This document shows positions 5,485 through 7,273 of a DNA stretch of 7,273 nucleotides, piece after piece. Source of the DNA: an uncultured Clostridia bacterium (GTDB lineage: Bacteria; Bacillota; Clostridia; Oscillospirales; Ruminococcaceae). Under the pieces are notes generated by a model. That model was not told the DNA's origin. It saw only the letters and a list, made by a program, of their open reading frames with translations, and made no database searches. The stretch spans positions 1 to 7,273 of the forward strand of contig CALATN010000232.1 of assembly GCA_937891895.1 (NCBI GenBank). Reading direction: 5' to 3'. The position numbers and the translations under genes were made by a program. Every line of letters begins with the position of its first letter. Within the stretch, counting starts at the first letter, position 1.

Positions 5485-6532
5485 ATTTTTAGCCGTGGCA
5501 ACCCTTGCCACGTTGTTTCTGACAGGCTGTTCAATGGGTATCGAGGTCAACGACCGTGCCTTTGTTCAGCTTATGGGAATTGAGCGTGAGGACGAAATCT
5601 ACTTCGTTTCGATGCAGGTCTACAAATCGGAAAGCGGCACTCCCGAACCCGACGTGAGCAAGGCAAACACCATCACCGCAAAGGGCGAGGGCGCAACAAT
5701 TCACGAGGCAATTTCCGCCGCCGAGCTTACTCTCGGAAAGAAAGCTTTTCTCGGCCACATCAAGATGCTTGTTGTGGGAAACGGAATAAAAAATCCCGCA
5801 GATGAACTGTCCCTTTTCCTTGACGGAAGCGTGTCACCATCCTGTCCCGTTGCCTACGCCGATGACCCCGCCGCTATTATAGAAACGCTTCCTGAGGAAG
5901 GCTCATTTTCCGCTGAACAAATCCTCGCCCTTGCCGATTCCTCAGCCGCACAGGGAAAAACCGTATTCACTTCCGTTGCCGAGCTTGCCGCAAGCACAGG
6001 TGAGCTTGACACAGCGGCGGCTCTGCCGATTATTGCCGCTGAGGAAAAATCCGTGAAGTTTGAGGGTGTTACCCTTGCGCAGAAAAACGGGGTACGTGGC
6101 AGGCTTGACGAAAAAGAAACCCTCGGAGCAAAGTTACTCCTGAACCAGTTTGAAACGGGGGACAAAATAACGGTCCCCGTGGCAGTTGACGGGAACCGTG
6201 CTACAGTTTTTATCACGAGCGCCTGCACTAAGCTTGACACTGAAATGTCGGATGTGCTTACCGTAAATGCCGAAATCAAGCTGAAAATGACCGTTGCCGA
6301 AAACCCCTACGGCATAAAGCCCGCACTTATCGAAAAGGCGGCACGTCAGCAAATCAGCGAAAGCTGTATGGCGGCATATTCGGCGGCGGTGCACGAAAAC
6401 TTCTGCGACATTTTCGGGGTAAAAAATCTTGTGCGGCGGTACTGCCCCGAAAAGTACAACGATTACTGCAACGCAGAGAGAAGCTATCTTGCGGGAAGCA
6501 CGCTGAATTTGAAAGTTAAAAGCGAGATGTAA
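5474..6532 (+). CDS. gerC: Spore germinant receptor C subunit (GerC lipoprotein)
   Basis: 352 residues from ATG 5474; a GTG at 5462 would add four (MQRK). The N-terminus is a lipoprotein signal: MKLK, a hydrophobic core, then lipobox L16-T-G-C19. Cys19 would be lipidated by Lgt and the protein held on the outer face of the spore inner membrane. The mature start GIEVNDRAFVQLMGIE is typical of the Ger(x)C N-terminal domain. The second half (from about residue 195, KFEGVTLAQKNGVRGRL onward) matches the C-terminal GerAC domain in pattern, with alternating strands and a late helix rich in Ala and charged residues. Length is near that of GerAC (about 373). It overlaps the end of gerB by 11 bases, the last gene of the operon, and its stop codon abuts the terminator. 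GerC is needed for receptor function, but its exact role is less clear than that of A and B. The gene symbol is family-level. Confidence 0.93.
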   Translation: MKLKFLAVATLATLFLTGCSMGIEVNDRAFVQLMGIEREDEIYFVSMQVYKSESGTPEPDVSKANTITAKGEGATIHEAISAAELTLGKKAFLGHIKMLVVGNGIKNPADELSLFLDGSVSPSCPVAYADDPAAIIETLPEEGSFSAEQILALADSSAAQGKTVFTSVAELAASTGELDTAAALPIIAAEEKSVKFEGVTLAQKNGVRGRLDEKETLGAKLLLNQFETGDKITVPVAVDGNRATVFITSACTKLDTEMSDVLTVNAEIKLKMTVAENPYGIKPALIEKAARQQISESCMAAYSAAVHENFCDIFGVKNLVRRYCPEKYNDYCNAERSYLAGSTLNLKVKSEM

Positions 6533-6573
6533 AAAAATCCTGATAAGAATTTGCGTTCTTATCAGGATTTTTT
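6532..6573. terminator. Bidirectional intrinsic terminator shared by gerC and the converging gene
   Basis: An 18-bp perfect inverted repeat runs from 6532-6549 to 6556-6573 around a 6-base loop (TTTGCG). The core is TCCTGATAAGAA and its complement, flanked by A6 on the left and T6 on the right, so each strand presents a stem followed by a U-run. Its outer bases belong to the stop codons of both flanking genes (TAA 6530-6532 and minus-strand TGA 6575-6573). Confidence 0.95.
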
Positions 6574-7265
6574 CAATGCCGTAACAGCTTATTTACTCTT
6601 TCAAGGTCACAGCCTTCTATAGGTATGTTTTCATACCACTCAGTTATGTTTCCGTTTTCGTCTGTTGAATATTCGTATATCCTGTCCTGTGTAACGAAGA
6701 TTTCCCAAACAATTTTATCATCATCATAACAGCTTGTCACCCGCACCGCACCTGTAAGGTCAGGGGTTTCACATTTGAAAGTATCATAATATATCGTTTC
6801 AAGTATATCAAACACCTCGACACGTTTTTCTTGAGATAATGGAATTATGTCATTATTTCTTTCAATAATAATTTTATCTCCTTCACCTAAAGTAAACCAC
6901 GAACATCTAAAAACCTCACGCTCTTCATAACTGATTTTCAAATTCTCATCAACCGAGATTTCATATGCGGTAGAGTAGGCGTATTTAGGCGGATAATCAT
7001 ATATGTCAATTACATATACACATTCGCCAGCTTTAAGCGGCTTCCAATAATGCTTCTTGCGTTCAAGAACACCATCATTTTTCAAAACGATAAAGTCCCA
7101 TTCATCACCCAACGGATAATCAATAACCAGCACATCTCCGCCCTTTTCCTGATAAATACCAGTAGTGCGTTCCTCAGGTCTAAAAACATTTATCAGAATA
7201 ACAGCAATAAAAAATGCCACAATCAGCAACGCAAATGTGATTATTCCGATGCGGATTACCTTCAA
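6573..7265 (-). CDS. Single-pass membrane protein, unknown function; start possibly outside the window
   Basis: At least 230 residues. The frame stays open to the window edge. TTG 7265 is the only start-like codon at the right place, but its AAAAGG is just 2 bases away, so the true start may lie upstream. One hydrophobic segment at about residues 5-29 is followed by RPEERTTGIY and a polar, aromatic-rich domain of about 195 residues, probably mostly beta, such as the WDFIVLKNDGVLERKKHYW and DRIYEYSTDENGNITEWYE stretches. It would lie outside the membrane. Several cysteines occur (ECVYV, FRCSW, FKCET, SCYDDD, EGCDLE). I do not recognise a family. The gene is visibly more AT-rich than the ger operon and uses more ATA and AAT-type codons, which may indicate different ancestry. 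It converges on gerC, shares its terminator, and has no evident link to germination. Confidence 0.75.
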   Translation of the reverse strand: MKVIRIGIITFALLIVAFFIAVILINVFRPEERTTGIYQEKGGDVLVIDYPLGDEWDFIVLKNDGVLERKKHYWKPLKAGECVYVIDIYDYPPKYAYSTAYEISVDENLKISYEEREVFRCSWFTLGEGDKIIIERNNDIIPLSQEKRVEVFDILETIYYDTFKCETPDLTGAVRVTSCYDDDKIVWEIFVTQDRIYEYSTDENGNITEWYENIPIEGCDLERVNKLLRH

Positions 7266-7273
7266 TACCTTTT

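Noticed and set aside
5854..6279. Minus-strand 141-residue open frame rich in Ser and Ala
   Set aside because: It is a reverse-strand shadow of gerC codon use; low complexity, no start signal, and gerC is clearly the real gene.

Overview
The window looks like a piece of chromosome from an endospore-forming member of the Clostridia, probably of the Ruminococcaceae/Oscillospiraceae type. The basis is family content: a full gerA-gerB-gerC germinant-receptor operon, a DUF421 (YetF-type) plus DUF4363 membrane-protein pair typical of clostridial spore formers, Gram-positive AGGAGG-type ribosome-binding sites, and mid-GC coding DNA with AT-rich promoters. The genus cannot be fixed from sequence alone.

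Layout. Bases 1-97 carry no gene. They hold an imperfect tandem repeat of about 30 bases and three successive hairpins, and may be the end of an element that begins outside the window. A near-ideal housekeeping promoter (152-180) then drives a two-gene operon: a 111-residue protein with two membrane segments (231-566), and a 402-residue YkuI-like EAL protein (582-1790) whose loop-6 motif is degenerate, so it is more likely a c-di-GMP sensor or weak enzyme than a normal phosphodiesterase. This operon runs head-on into a minus-strand operon of DUF421 (2837-2166) and DUF4363 (2164-1787). The two operons overlap by 4 bases at their stop codons, and no terminator is visible between them.

A 102-base divergent region (2838-2939) separates DUF421 from the plus-strand germination operon gerA (2940-4427), gerB (4429-5484) and gerC (5474-6532). 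It contains candidate forespore (sigma-F/sigma-G type) promoter elements facing both ways and physically overlapping. The ger genes are tightly coupled: a 1-base gap, then an overlap. GerA and GerB are inner-membrane receptor subunits and GerC is a lipoprotein subunit; together they would sense germinants in the dormant spore. The neighbouring DUF421/DUF4363 pair is plausibly another spore-membrane module made in the same compartment.

A perfect 18-bp inverted repeat (6532-6573) fills the space after gerC and serves as a bidirectional terminator shared with a converging, AT-richer gene for an unrecognised single-pass membrane protein (7265-6573), whose start may lie beyond the window. No tRNA, rRNA, IS element, transposase, CRISPR array or recognisable riboswitch was seen.
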